Shown here: positions 9,887 through 18,819 of the stretch, in pieces
How positions within the stretch are numbered: the first letter of the stretch is position 1
Layout: every line of letters starts with the position of its first letter
DNA from: Croceibacterium sp. TMG7-5b_MA50
GTDB lineage: Bacteria; Pseudomonadota; Alphaproteobacteria; Sphingomonadales; Sphingomonadaceae
Direction of reading: 5' to 3'
Length of the DNA: 64,000 nt
Assembly (NCBI RefSeq): GCF_039830145.1
Contig: NZ_CP156082.1
Coordinates: 762,001 to 826,000 of the forward strand
Translations under genes and position numbers: made by a program
Notes under the pieces: model-generated
The model's database searches: none
Told to the model about the DNA's origin: nothing
Seen by the model: only the letters and a program-made list of their open reading frames with translations

Positions 9887-10690
9887 TTAATGCGCGAATT
9901 GTTCGGCGACGATCCGCTCGTCCAGCGCATGATGCGGGTCGAACAGCAACGTCATTTCTTGCTCGCGGGCAATGGCGAGGCGAACCTCGGCGATGTTTCG
10001 CACCTCTCGTTGATCCGCCACGGCGGAGACGGGGCGCTTGTCGGGTTCCAGCACGCGGAACGTCACCCGGCTGCGATCAGGCAGGATTGCGCCTTTCCAC
10101 CTTCGTGGACGGAACGGGCTGATCGGAGTGAGCGCCAGCATCTGCGAATCAAGCGGCAGGATCGGGCCGCTGGCGGAGTAGTTGTAGGCCGTGGAGCCGA
10201 CAGGCGTCGCCAGCAATACGCCATCGCCCGCCAGTTCGGGCAGGCGCACCCGATCATTGACGCTGATCTCGATCTTGGCCGTCTGCCGCGTCTCGCGCAG
10301 CAGAGAGAGTTCGTTGATGGCGAACATCCGGTGCGTCCTGCCGGAGCGCGTGACAGCTTCGACGGCGAGCGGCGACACCGCGATGGGTCGGGCATGCGCT
10401 AGGCGATCGATGATGTTCATCGCCCGATGGTAGCGATTCATTAGGAAGCCTACCGTTCCGGCGTTTACCCCATATACCGGGCGTACGCGGCCGGTGTCGA
10501 TCATGTGGTGCAGGGCATCCAGCATGGTGCCGTCGCCACCGATCACGACCACTATGTCGGCCTCTTCCAGGGTCGCCCACTCGACTGTTCCTCGGAGCAC
10601 CGCGGCCACCTCTTGCGCACGCGGAGCCGTAGATACGAACAGTGCCAGGCGCCGGTCGGGCGTCGCCTCAACTGGCGGATTGTCTCCCAT
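9887..10690 (-). CDS. nadK: NAD kinase
   Basis: A 267-aa enzyme that phosphorylates NAD to NADP. The diagnostic GGDGTML is at residues 51-57, followed by the NE motif (NELSLLRE) and the glycine-rich DGVLLATPVGSTAYNYSASGP stretch, which ends just short of the usual second NAD-binding segment. The ATG at 10688-10690 (MGDNPPVEATPDRRLALFV) gives the usual length. The frame is open further upstream but does not look like protein. It is divergent from the c-di-GMP gene at 10787, with 96 nt between them. Confidence 0.93.
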   Translation of the reverse strand: MGDNPPVEATPDRRLALFVSTAPRAQEVAAVLRGTVEWATLEEADIVVVIGGDGTMLDALHHMIDTGRVRPVYGVNAGTVGFLMNRYHRAMNIIDRLAHARPIAVSPLAVEAVTRSGRTHRMFAINELSLLRETRQTAKIEISVNDRVRLPELAGDGVLLATPVGSTAYNYSASGPILPLDSQMLALTPISPFRPRRWKGAILPDRSRVTFRVLEPDKRPVSAVADQREVRNIAEVRLAIAREQEMTLLFDPHHALDERIVAEQFAH

Positions 10691-10786
10691 GGGCACAACC
10701 CTACCGGCGCGGTGTCGTTTTGCAACGCACCACGCTATGTCCCCTCGTGCGCCGGCTTGCGGTAGCGTGGCGAAACGATCGGCAGG

Positions 10787-12082
10787 GTGGCTATTCGCGT
10801 GGATACGGACAGTCTTACCGGCCTGGCCGGTCTGGATGCCGCGCGCAGGCGACTGGCCGCGTGGCAGAACGCGGCCGCAATGCGCGAGGGCGCACCGCCG
10901 ATCCACGCCATGCTGCTGCGGTTTCGCAGCTTTTCGTCCATCAATCTTGCTTACGGCCTGGCTGCCGGCGACCGCACCCTGACGACCATAGCCGATCGCC
11001 TCAGGGCCTTCTGCGAGCAGTGCTCCCCGGGAGAACACGTGCTGGCGCGCGTCGGCGGTGGCAGCTTCCTGGTGGCGACACAGCGCCCGCTGTCGCGCGA
11101 ACAATGGCAGGGCCTGGCGGAGGAAGCGGCACTCACTGTTGCCGAGCCAATCATGGATGCGGGTGGCGGGACGGTGCGGCTGTGGCCCCGTATCGCCCTG
11201 CTCCGAAGTCTGCCGGATGCCTCGCCCGACATGATCCTGGGCCAGCTCGCAAACACCTTGGACCGCGCGCCGGAGCAGCCCGCGCGTCGGTTATTGTGGG
11301 CGGACGGAGTGACCGCTTTGGCCGAGCCGTTGGCCCGCCAGCTGGAAGCCGACCTGCTGCATGCGCTGGACCGCGACGAGATCGAGGTTCTGTTTCAGCC
11401 TCAATACGCCTCGGTCACGGGGCGATTAGTCGGGGCCGAGGCGCTGGCCCGCTGGCGCCATCCGGAGCTTGGGCGTCTGAGTGCGACCGACCTTTTCGCC
11501 ATTGCGGAACGGGCCGACCATATCGCGCCGCTGTCGCGCCATCTGGCGGCAATGGCGCTACGCAGCGCCGCATCCTGGCCGCAGGATCTGCGACTGTCGC
11601 TCAACGTCACAGCGGATGAGCTGTCGGCGTCGGATTTCGCTGCGAGCCTTGCCGAAACGGTACAGCTCAGCGGCTTCTCGCAGGATCGTATGACGGTTGA
11701 AATCACCGAACAGTCGCTGGTTGCCGATCTCGACTGGTCGGCAACGCAACTGGCTACGCTGGCAGCGGCCGGTGCATGCATCGCTCTTGACGATTTCGGC
11801 GCGGGTTTCTGCAATTTCCGTTATCTCAAGCTCTTGCCGGTTCATTACCTCAAGCTCGATCGAAGCATGGTGGATGGCATTCTCGACGATCCACGCGACC
11901 TGGCCGTGCTGCGTGGCATCACCGCCATGGCGCGGGCACTGGACCTGACTGTGGTGGCGGAAGGGATTGAGACGGAGGCGCAACGCGCGGCTATAACGGC
12001 AGAAGGCTGCGCGATCTGGCAAGGTTTCCTGGGTGCCCGCCCTTTGACTGATGTCGAGTTCACGGCCCTGTTGGAGCCGTAG
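10787..12082 (+). CDS. GGDEF(degenerate)-EAL protein, likely c-di-GMP phosphodiesterase
   Basis: A 431-aa cytoplasmic protein. Residues 1-170 are a GGDEF-type domain, but the signature reads GGGSF at 90-94 and so should not make c-di-GMP. Residues 180-431 are an EAL domain that keeps E218 (EAL), N273, E305 (EITE), D335-D336 (DDFGAG), K356 (LKLDR) and the EGIE motif, so phosphodiesterase activity is expected. The start used is GTG at 10787. There is no ATG in frame nearby. No sensor domain or membrane segment is present. It is convergent with zapE, 7 nt apart. The inactive GGDEF may serve as a regulatory GTP-binding module (inference). Confidence 0.85.
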   Translation: MAIRVDTDSLTGLAGLDAARRRLAAWQNAAAMREGAPPIHAMLLRFRSFSSINLAYGLAAGDRTLTTIADRLRAFCEQCSPGEHVLARVGGGSFLVATQRPLSREQWQGLAEEAALTVAEPIMDAGGGTVRLWPRIALLRSLPDASPDMILGQLANTLDRAPEQPARRLLWADGVTALAEPLARQLEADLLHALDRDEIEVLFQPQYASVTGRLVGAEALARWRHPELGRLSATDLFAIAERADHIAPLSRHLAAMALRSAASWPQDLRLSLNVTADELSASDFAASLAETVQLSGFSQDRMTVEITEQSLVADLDWSATQLATLAAAGACIALDDFGAGFCNFRYLKLLPVHYLKLDRSMVDGILDDPRDLAVLRGITAMARALDLTVVAEGIETEAQRAAITAEGCAIWQGFLGARPLTDVEFTALLEP

Positions 12083-12089
12083 CTCCGGT

Positions 12090-13211
12090 CTAATCCTCGG
12101 TACCGTGCCCCAGCGCCATGTAGCTGTCGCTCTGCATCTCTTCCAACCGGCTGACCGTGCGTTCAAATTCGAAGCTGCCGCCGTCCTGCGTGGCGGGCTG
12201 ACAGTACAACTCGGCTGGTGGCACGGCGGCCGCGGCGAACAGCTTCACCTTGTGTTCGTACAAGGCGTCGATCAGCGTGACGAAGCGGGCTGCCTCATTG
12301 CGCGTCTCCGGTCCCAGTTGCGGGATGCCAGCGATGAACACGGTGTGGAACTCGCGCGCTATGGCGAGGTAATCGGCCGCGCCACGCGGCTCCACACACA
12401 AGCGCTTGAAGGAGAACACGCCCACCCCCTTCAAGGTTTTGGGGACGTGCAGCTTCCGGCCGCCGCCGACGTCAAGCTCGCATGATGGCACATGCGCGGC
12501 ATCCTCCGGCGGGTAGTCGGTCAGCCGGAAGAATGCCTCTCGCAGGCGGGCCGTGGTCTCGTCTCCCAATGGCCAGAGCCAACGGTCGAGATCACCGACG
12601 CGGTCCAGCCGGTAATCGGTTGGCCCGTTCAATCCCAGCACATCCAGTTCCTGCTCGATCAAAGCAATAAAGGGCAGGAAATGCTCTCGGTTCAGCCCAT
12701 CCTTGTAGAGAGCGGCAGGCACGCGGTTGCTGGTTGTGACAATTGTCACGCCTTCGTCCACGATCAGAGCGCGGAACAGCCGGCTCATGATCATTGCATC
12801 GGCCGAGTTGTTGACCACCATCTCGTCGAAGGCGAGCACGCGGATACCATTGGCGATAGCGGCAGCGACAGGCGGGATTGGGTCGCCACTTTCGCTGCGG
12901 CGCGCATCGCGCAGGCGGCCATGAACCTCCTGCATGAAGGCGTGGAAATGGACCCGGCGCTTTTCTGAGATGGGCAGGGTATTGTGGAACAGGTCCATCA
13001 GCATGGACTTGCCGCGGCCAACACCGCCCCACATGTACACGCCCCGCGGACGCTGTCGGCGTCCGCCTAGCAGACGGCGTAACCAGCCCCCTTCGCTGTC
13101 GTCGTCGCGCAACTCCCGCTGTAACAGGTCGAGACGCTCTGCCGCGGCGGCCTGTTCCGCGTCCGCGCGCAACTCGCCACGAAGGACGAGCGCGCGATAC
13201 TCCTCAATCAT
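12090..13211 (-). CDS. zapE: Cell division protein ZapE (AFG1-family ATPase)
   Basis: An AFG1/LACE1-family P-loop ATPase of 373 aa. ZapE in E. coli acts at the Z-ring under stress, and eukaryotic homologues act in mitochondrial protein turnover. It shows Walker A GGVGRGKS at 62-69, Walker B LAFDEM and a sensor-like TTSNR motif. The chosen ATG is at 13209-13211 (MIEEYRALVL). It lies 25 nt downstream of sdhB on the same strand. The sdhB-zapE pairing recurs in alphaproteobacteria. Confidence 0.88.
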   Translation of the reverse strand: MIEEYRALVLRGELRADAEQAAAAERLDLLQRELRDDDSEGGWLRRLLGGRRQRPRGVYMWGGVGRGKSMLMDLFHNTLPISEKRRVHFHAFMQEVHGRLRDARRSESGDPIPPVAAAIANGIRVLAFDEMVVNNSADAMIMSRLFRALIVDEGVTIVTTSNRVPAALYKDGLNREHFLPFIALIEQELDVLGLNGPTDYRLDRVGDLDRWLWPLGDETTARLREAFFRLTDYPPEDAAHVPSCELDVGGGRKLHVPKTLKGVGVFSFKRLCVEPRGAADYLAIAREFHTVFIAGIPQLGPETRNEAARFVTLIDALYEHKVKLFAAAAVPPAELYCQPATQDGGSFEFERTVSRLEEMQSDSYMALGHGTED

Positions 13212-13236
13212 ACTGGACAAGGGTATGCGCGCAGCC

Positions 13237-14019
13237 TCAGGCCGCGCGTTCCACCAGCATCTTCTTGGTCTCGGCAATCGCCTTGGCCGGGTTCAATCCC
13301 TTCGGGCAGACATTCGCGCAGTTCATGATGGTGTGGCAGCGGTACAGCCGGAACGGATCCTCCAGCTGATCCAAGCGCTCCCCGGCCATCTCATCACGGC
13401 TGTCGGCAAGCCAGCGATAGGCCTGCAGCAGGATCGCCGGGCCCAGGAACTTGTCGCTGTTCCACCAGTAACTGGGACATGCAGTGGAGCAGCAAGCGCA
13501 CAGGATGCACTCGTAAAGGCCGTCCAGCTTCTCGCGTTGCTCCGGCGTCTGCAGCCGTTCCTTGCCGCTCGGCGTCGTGGTAACGGTCTGCAACCAAGGC
13601 CGGATTGAGGCATACTGGGCGTAGAAGTGGCTGAAATCCGGCACCAGATCCTTGATGACACTCATGTGCGGCAGCGGGGTGATGCGGATCTCGCCCTTCA
13701 GATCCTCCATGGATGTGGTGCAGGCGAGGCCATTCTTGCCATTCATGTTCATCGAGCATGACCCGCAGATACCCTCGCGGCAGGAGCGACGAAAGGTTAG
13801 GGTCGGATCGATCTCGTTCTTGATCTTGATCAGCGCGTCCAACACCATCGGGCCGCACTGGTCGAGATCAATCTCGAAGGTATCATAACGTGGGTTCTGC
13901 CCACTGTCGGGATCCCAACGGTAGATGCGGAATTTCTGCACGCGATTGGCGCCTTGGGCGGTGTGCGCCTTCCCCTTCGCGGAGATCTTGCTGTTCTTGG
14001 GAAGGGTGAAGGTTGCCAT
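13237..14019 (-). CDS. sdhB: Succinate dehydrogenase iron-sulfur subunit
   Basis: Complex II subunit of 260 aa that passes electrons from the flavoprotein to quinone. The [2Fe-2S] ligands are in CREGICGSC plus NGLAC, and the [4Fe-4S]/[3Fe-4S] ligands are in [15 protein letters not shown] and [17 protein letters not shown]. The N-terminal segment [10 protein letters not shown] is slightly extended. Upstream on this strand there is no sdhA: the next gene (an acyltransferase) points the other way. So sdhB forms its own unit with zapE here. Confidence 0.97.
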   Translation of the reverse strand: MATFTLPKNSKISAKGKAHTAQGANRVQKFRIYRWDPDSGQNPRYDTFEIDLDQCGPMVLDALIKIKNEIDPTLTFRRSCREGICGSCSMNMNGKNGLACTTSMEDLKGEIRITPLPHMSVIKDLVPDFSHFYAQYASIRPWLQTVTTTPSGKERLQTPEQREKLDGLYECILCACCSTACPSYWWNSDKFLGPAILLQAYRWLADSRDEMAGERLDQLEDPFRLYRCHTIMNCANVCPKGLNPAKAIAETKKMLVERAA

Positions 14020-14218
14020 GTGTCTGACGCGTCCCTGATGCCGGATAAGGCTTGATCTCGCAGATGCGGCCTATCTAGTCACTACGGGTTGGAGGGCAAG
14101 AAAACTCTGGGTCATTGCGAGTCACTAGCGAAAATTGACGCCCTCGGCGCTTTGTGTGTGGCTGACAATGGTTCCGGTCCGTGTTGCATTCGATTGTGCA
14201 GTGCAGCATTGTGTCGGA

Positions 14219-15217
14219 GTGTCATCCGCCATCGTGCCTCCTGGTAGATTCGCCACCCTTGACGGGATGCGCGGCGTCGCGGCGTTGATCGTTATAGCGT
14301 TCCATTATGAAGGCATCTTCCCTGTCGAGGTTGCTGGCGGCTACCTAGCAGTCGACCTGTTCTTCATGCTGAGCGGGTTCGTGCTCGCCGCCGTTTATGT
14401 GCCTCGATTTGAACGCGGCATGGGCATGCGCAACTTCATGATCAGCCGCGCGCGGCGGCTTTATCCCTTCTATCTGTTCGGTCTGATGTTGGGTCTCGGC
14501 GCGCGTGCGTGGCAAGATCCGGGGAGCGCTTTGCTGGCGCTGCCATTGGGTCTGCTTGGTCTCCCAACACCTGGCGATGGGCCAGAATACCTTTATCACC
14601 TGAACTCCGCATATTGGTCGTTGTTCGCCGAATGGGTGATCAACGTTGCCTTCGTGCTCATTCTGTGGCGCTTGCCAGCGATCCTGCTGGCGATTGTCGC
14701 GGCGGCTGGCGCGGCCGGGCTGGTGTGGGCATGGCAGGTCACCGGGACGCTGGATGGCGGGGCCCACTGGGCCGATGCATGGATCGGCCTTGCACGGGTT
14801 CAATTCGGCTTTGCGATGGGCATGCTGCTCCACCGTGCGTTTGTCCGGTACGATCTTGGCCGCTGGCGCACCCATCCAGGTTGGCTGGGTCTTGCTCTGC
14901 CGGTGCTGATGCTGCCCTGCTACTGGGGTCCCGATCTTTTGGTCGTCATGCTGGTCTTCCCCGCACTGGTACTCGTCGGTGCGATGATGGAACCGCGCAA
15001 GGCCAATATGTCGCTCTGGCTTGGCGAAATCTCCTATCCACTATATTGCTTGCACGGCCCATTGCAGATCCCGATCCGGGGTATCGCGGTGCGTACGCCG
15101 TGGCCCGAGCTTGTCGGTCTGGTCGGTTATGGGGGAACGTTGGTGTTTACCATTGTGCTGATGCAGGTTGCAGCGCGCGCGCTTCGTGGACCTCGCCCGA
15201 TCCCGGCCACGACCTGA
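14219..15217 (+). CDS. Membrane acyltransferase (acyltransferase 3 / OafA-like)
   Basis: An acyltransferase-3 family protein with about ten membrane helices. It begins with the family signature FATLDGMRGVAALIVIAFHYEG, followed by LAVDLFFMLSGFVLA and the ISRARRLYPFY motif (R-R in the cytoplasmic loop). Such proteins O-acylate surface glycans, using acyl-CoA or transferring acyl groups across the membrane. The frame opens at 14135 (360 aa), but the first 28 codons look non-family-like, and the GTG at 14219 leaves a 332-aa protein. No strong ribosome site settles it. The SGNH gene starts 3 nt downstream, which suggests the two act together. It marks the left edge of the glycan island. Confidence 0.85.
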   Translation: MSSAIVPPGRFATLDGMRGVAALIVIAFHYEGIFPVEVAGGYLAVDLFFMLSGFVLAAVYVPRFERGMGMRNFMISRARRLYPFYLFGLMLGLGARAWQDPGSALLALPLGLLGLPTPGDGPEYLYHLNSAYWSLFAEWVINVAFVLILWRLPAILLAIVAAAGAAGLVWAWQVTGTLDGGAHWADAWIGLARVQFGFAMGMLLHRAFVRYDLGRWRTHPGWLGLALPVLMLPCYWGPDLLVVMLVFPALVLVGAMMEPRKANMSLWLGEISYPLYCLHGPLQIPIRGIAVRTPWPELVGLVGYGGTLVFTIVLMQVAARALRGPRPIPATT

Positions 15218-15219
15218 AC

Positions 15220-16503
15220 ATGGACCAGATGACCGGCGCCAGCACTGGCGCGTGGAGCCGGCGGGCCGCCCTGATGCAAGGCGGGGCGTATTTGCTGCTT
15301 ACCGGTTGCGGCGGCGACGGTGGCAACGGTTCTTCGGCGCCACCGGTAGCTGGGCCCGCGCCGGTGCCATCTCCTGTACCGTCGTCAACCTCCGCGCCGC
15401 TGCCGGCCCCCCGATACAATTTGGCAATCGCTACTGAGAGCTGGGGCGATGGCGCCTTCAAGATGGAGGGTGGGGCTGCGATAAGCACAAGCGCGGTGCA
15501 GGATGTGACCGTGGATGGCAGGACCATTCGGTTGCGGCAGATCACCTTGACCGACGCCCAGTCCATCATCCGGTACGCGCCGCAGCCCTCTCCGTTTATT
15601 GCCGGCCGGACGTATTTGATCAGCTTCTACGCCAGGCTCGCCAGCGTGGGAGATACCTTTGTTTGGATGCGTTCGGTCGTGCCGGCCGGGCGTGGGCATG
15701 AACCCAAGCTTCTGGGACAAGCGGTCACGCGCATCTGGACGCGGGTGGTGGCGATTGGCCCGACCAGTGTAGCGCCCGTGTCCGAACCGACCATTGGTGC
15801 CGGTGCGCAGTCCGGACAGGGCATGCCGATATTGCTATGCCGGGGCGGCGCTGTCAGCGGGCCGGTCACTCTGTTCGCGGGTGGGTTGCAGATCGAGGAA
15901 GTGCCGCAAGACCGCGTCGCTATCGCAGTGATGGGTGACTCGACCCAGAACATGGACGGCAACCCGCGTGATGACCAAGCGGCGCAGAGCCCTTCCAGAT
16001 GGCTGTCCGCAAGTCTGAGGCTGCCGGTCTTCAATCGCGCGATCAGCGGCAACGGCGTCAGCCAAATGGCGGCACGCTGGAATACCGACATGAGCCCGCT
16101 GGCGCCGAATGCCGGCTGGGCGATCATCCAGGGCGGCGTCAATGACGTGCATCGCGGCGTGGCGCTGCCGGTGATTCAAGATGCCATAAATCAGATGGCG
16201 GGCATGGCGGAGCGGGACGGGATGCGGCCGGTCGTGTGTACCGCCACCCCGACCCACTATGCCGATTCTGCAGAGCGAGTGGTGCGCGATCAGCTGAACG
16301 GCTGGATACGGGCCAACTTCGCGCGAGTGATCGACCTCGATGCAGCGCTGCGCGATCCCACCGATCTGCAGCGACTGGCGACTGCGAATACCATCGATGG
16401 TACGCACTACACGCAGACGGGCGACAGGCTGGCAGGCCTCCTCATGGCAGGGCAGCCTTTCTGGTCTGCAGCCGCGCCGAACGCTTACGAACCTGTCGCC
16501 TAA
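15220..16503 (+). CDS. Exported SGNH-hydrolase-like lipoprotein
   Basis: A 427-aa protein. The N-terminus carries a twin-arginine-like SRRAALMQGG at 13-22 and a lipobox LLLTGC with Cys30, then a Gly/Pro/Ser linker (about 31-64) and a carbohydrate-binding-like beta domain (about 67-230). The SGNH domain follows: block I GDS (239-241), block II ISGNG, block III GGVND (305-309) and block V DGTHY (D393, H396). Such domains are esterases or, when paired with acyltransferase-3 proteins, glycan O-acetyltransferases. It sits 3 nt after the acyltransferase gene, which supports the second role (inference). The cell-surface location is predicted from the lipobox. Confidence 0.75.
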   Translation: MDQMTGASTGAWSRRAALMQGGAYLLLTGCGGDGGNGSSAPPVAGPAPVPSPVPSSTSAPLPAPRYNLAIATESWGDGAFKMEGGAAISTSAVQDVTVDGRTIRLRQITLTDAQSIIRYAPQPSPFIAGRTYLISFYARLASVGDTFVWMRSVVPAGRGHEPKLLGQAVTRIWTRVVAIGPTSVAPVSEPTIGAGAQSGQGMPILLCRGGAVSGPVTLFAGGLQIEEVPQDRVAIAVMGDSTQNMDGNPRDDQAAQSPSRWLSASLRLPVFNRAISGNGVSQMAARWNTDMSPLAPNAGWAIIQGGVNDVHRGVALPVIQDAINQMAGMAERDGMRPVVCTATPTHYADSAERVVRDQLNGWIRANFARVIDLDAALRDPTDLQRLATANTIDGTHYTQTGDRLAGLLMAGQPFWSAAAPNAYEPVA

Positions 16504-16567
16504 CAATTCTGCGGGGTTTGTTAGCGTCGTTGTGCAGTGCAGCGCAGCGATGTAGTGGCGTTGCGGG

Positions 16568-17299
16568 ATGAACATTCAATCAGGCGGCAGACGGCACGTG
16601 ATTACGCAATGGCTTCACCAGCTCGGCGATGCGATCGAAGCTGCCCTGCCGACCATCCTGGCCGGCCGCAGCGAGATCGTGGAGAAGCCGGACGGATCGC
16701 TGGTGACGGCGGGTGACCTTTATGTCGAGTCCCTGGTGGTTGATGCCATGGCGCGCGACCTGCCGGATGCCGTGCTGTTGTCCGAAGAACGCATTCTTCC
16801 TGAACAGCGGCTGGACGATGCCTTCTTCGTGATCGTCGATCCGATCGATGGGACGGAGAACTTCGCTGCGGGCCTGAAGGAGTGGGGCACCGGCGTCAGC
16901 GTGTGGGATCGCGGCACGCATCTCGGCTCCATGCTGCTGATGCCCGAATTGCACGAGCGGTTGGTCACGGGCGATAGCATCCCCAAGCTGCAGAGCCGGA
17001 TCACCGGTCTGTCCTCCACCATCGATGAAACGGTCCGCGCCGCGCTGGAAGGTGGCGGGGAGTATCGGATCATCGGCTGCGCGGTGTACAACCTCTACAA
17101 TGTGGTGCGCGGCGCTTATACAAGGTTCCTGAACCCGCGTGGCGCCTATGTCTGGGACCTGCTGCCCGGAATCATGCTGGCGGCCGAACACGGCTGCGAC
17201 ATCGAGATCAATGGAGAAGCTTTTGATGGCGGATATCTCGACCCGGCTCGGCGACATCGCGTCGACATACGGCACCGATACGATCTTCATCCTGGGTAA
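16568..17299 (+). CDS. Inositol-monophosphatase-family phosphatase
   Basis: A 243-aa IMPase/CysQ/HisN-family Mg-dependent phosphatase. The metal-binding motifs are present: D50 (TAGD), E73-E74 (LSEE), DPIDGTENF at 91-99 and WD at about residue 195. The substrate is not evident. In this glycan context it may dephosphorylate a sugar or 3-deoxy-sugar phosphate, which fits its position before the NeuB-type synthase (inference). Its 3' end overlaps the next gene by 74 nt, yet the C-terminal residues (ARRHRVDIRHRYDLHPG) still look like genuine protein. The start is ATG at 16568, and MDARDL-like alternatives are not better. Confidence 0.75.
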   Translation: MNIQSGGRRHVITQWLHQLGDAIEAALPTILAGRSEIVEKPDGSLVTAGDLYVESLVVDAMARDLPDAVLLSEERILPEQRLDDAFFVIVDPIDGTENFAAGLKEWGTGVSVWDRGTHLGSMLLMPELHERLVTGDSIPKLQSRITGLSSTIDETVRAALEGGGEYRIIGCAVYNLYNVVRGAYTRFLNPRGAYVWDLLPGIMLAAEHGCDIEINGEAFDGGYLDPARRHRVDIRHRYDLHPG

Positions 17300-18767
17300 G
17301 GGCGCGTCCGCCGACCAGGTCGAACGCGATGTGTTCGATCGCGGCACGGTGATCGCGATCAACGATGCGGAGGCGATCACGCCGGCTGACATCACCGTGT
17401 TTCACGCCGACTGGGTGGCGGAGGCGCTGAAGGCTAGCGGCTGGCGTTCGCGCCTCTATGTATCGTCGAGCAATTTGGTTCCGGCGACCGCGCCGCAGGT
17501 GCGCGTCCCCTACGTCCCGCAGACGCAGGAGAGCAGCGACCTCATCATGCAGCGCTTCCTGTCGGACGAGCTGGTGGTTGAGGACGTGATGTTCCTCACC
17601 GCTCTGAAGCTCGCCAGGCTGATGGCGCGGCAGCGCGGTCGTACTCAGCGGGTCTACATGGTCGGGTTCGATTTTTCGACAGACACCGGCTATTCCAGCG
17701 CGATCACCCACGATTTCTCCGACGCGAGCGAGGCGGAGAAGAGCGCCAAGATTTCCATCCAGGAATTCTTCCTGCTGAACGCGCTGTATTTTGCGCGCGG
17801 CAGCGAGATCGAGATCGAGCATGTCGGTCACCGTCCGTTCAGCGCCCTGACGCCGCAGCAGCTGAATGAGCGCCTGAGCCGGCGCGTCGCCAAGGCAGAA
17901 AGCAGCCGCAAGCGCGAGGGCGCGCATGTGGACATCGTGGCCGAACTCACCACCAACCACTTCGGCGATCGCAGCCGGCTGGAACGGATGGTCCGTTCCG
18001 CCAAGGCAGCGGGCGCCGATTACGTGAAGGTGCAAAAGCGCGATGTGGAAAGCTTCTATACCGCAGAACAGCTCGCCAGCCCGTATCGCTCGCCTTTCGG
18101 CCCGACTTTCCGAGATTATCGCCACGCGCTGGAACTGACGGTGGATGATTTCGGCTTCTTGGACGATCTGTGCCGGGAGCTTGAGATCGGCTGGTTCGCC
18201 TCCGTGCTGGATCAGCCCTCCTTCGAGTTCATGCTGCAGTTCGACCCCGGTATCATCAAGCTGCCGTCGACGATCTCGGAGCACAAGGACTACCTGGAAT
18301 TCGTCGGCCGCAACTATTCCAAAGGGCTGATCCTCTCCACCGGCATGACGGACGAGCGTTACGAACGCTGGGTGCTGGAAAACTTCGCGGGCATGTCGAC
18401 TTTCTACCTGCTCCAGTGCAACAGCGCCTATCCGACGCCGCTGCACGATTGCGACGTGGGGGTGGTGCGGCACTATCACGACCTGTCGCTACGCGATCCG
18501 CGCATCGTGCCCGGTTATTCGTCGCACGATTTCGGCTGGCTGGCGAGCCAACTGGCAGTGGCGGCGGGCGCGCGTATGATCGAGAAGCACGTGAAGCTCG
18601 GCAATACCGAGTGGGCGCATTTCGATGCGGTTGCGGTCGACCTGGAGACAGGCGCCTTCCGCGAGTTCGTCGATCATGTGCGTGAGGCGGAGATGATCGT
18701 CGGCACCGACCAGAAGCGGGTCAACGATAGCGAGCATCACAAGTACTTCCGCGCCGACGCGGCCTGA
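17226..18767 (+). CDS. Two-domain NeuB-type sugar-acid synthase with N-terminal GT42/DUF115-like domain
   Basis: A 513-aa fusion. Residues 233-495 are a NeuB-type TIM barrel: AELTTNHFGD (239-248), YVKVQKRD (266-273), LILSTGM (368-374), LLQCNSAYPTP (395-405), GYSSHD (430-435) and IEKH (452-455). NeuB enzymes condense phosphoenolpyruvate with an amino-hexose to make nonulosonic acids. The usual C-terminal SAF (antifreeze-like) domain is absent. Residues 17-205 form a separate Rossmann-like domain with GKGAS (24-28), AIND (44-47) and VYMVGFDFST (143-152). This pattern recalls GT42 sialyltransferases or DUF115/MptE-like proteins (weak, by eye). The start is the ATG at 17226 with GGAGAA 7 nt upstream. 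The product sugar is unknown. Confidence 0.75.
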   Translation: MADISTRLGDIASTYGTDTIFILGKGASADQVERDVFDRGTVIAINDAEAITPADITVFHADWVAEALKASGWRSRLYVSSSNLVPATAPQVRVPYVPQTQESSDLIMQRFLSDELVVEDVMFLTALKLARLMARQRGRTQRVYMVGFDFSTDTGYSSAITHDFSDASEAEKSAKISIQEFFLLNALYFARGSEIEIEHVGHRPFSALTPQQLNERLSRRVAKAESSRKREGAHVDIVAELTTNHFGDRSRLERMVRSAKAAGADYVKVQKRDVESFYTAEQLASPYRSPFGPTFRDYRHALELTVDDFGFLDDLCRELEIGWFASVLDQPSFEFMLQFDPGIIKLPSTISEHKDYLEFVGRNYSKGLILSTGMTDERYERWVLENFAGMSTFYLLQCNSAYPTPLHDCDVGVVRHYHDLSLRDPRIVPGYSSHDFGWLASQLAVAAGARMIEKHVKLGNTEWAHFDAVAVDLETGAFREFVDHVREAEMIVGTDQKRVNDSEHHKYFRADAA

Positions 18768-18819
18768 CCGGGTACCGGAATGCCGATGCGGGGCTGGTGA
18801 GCCCCGCATCGGCCAAGTA

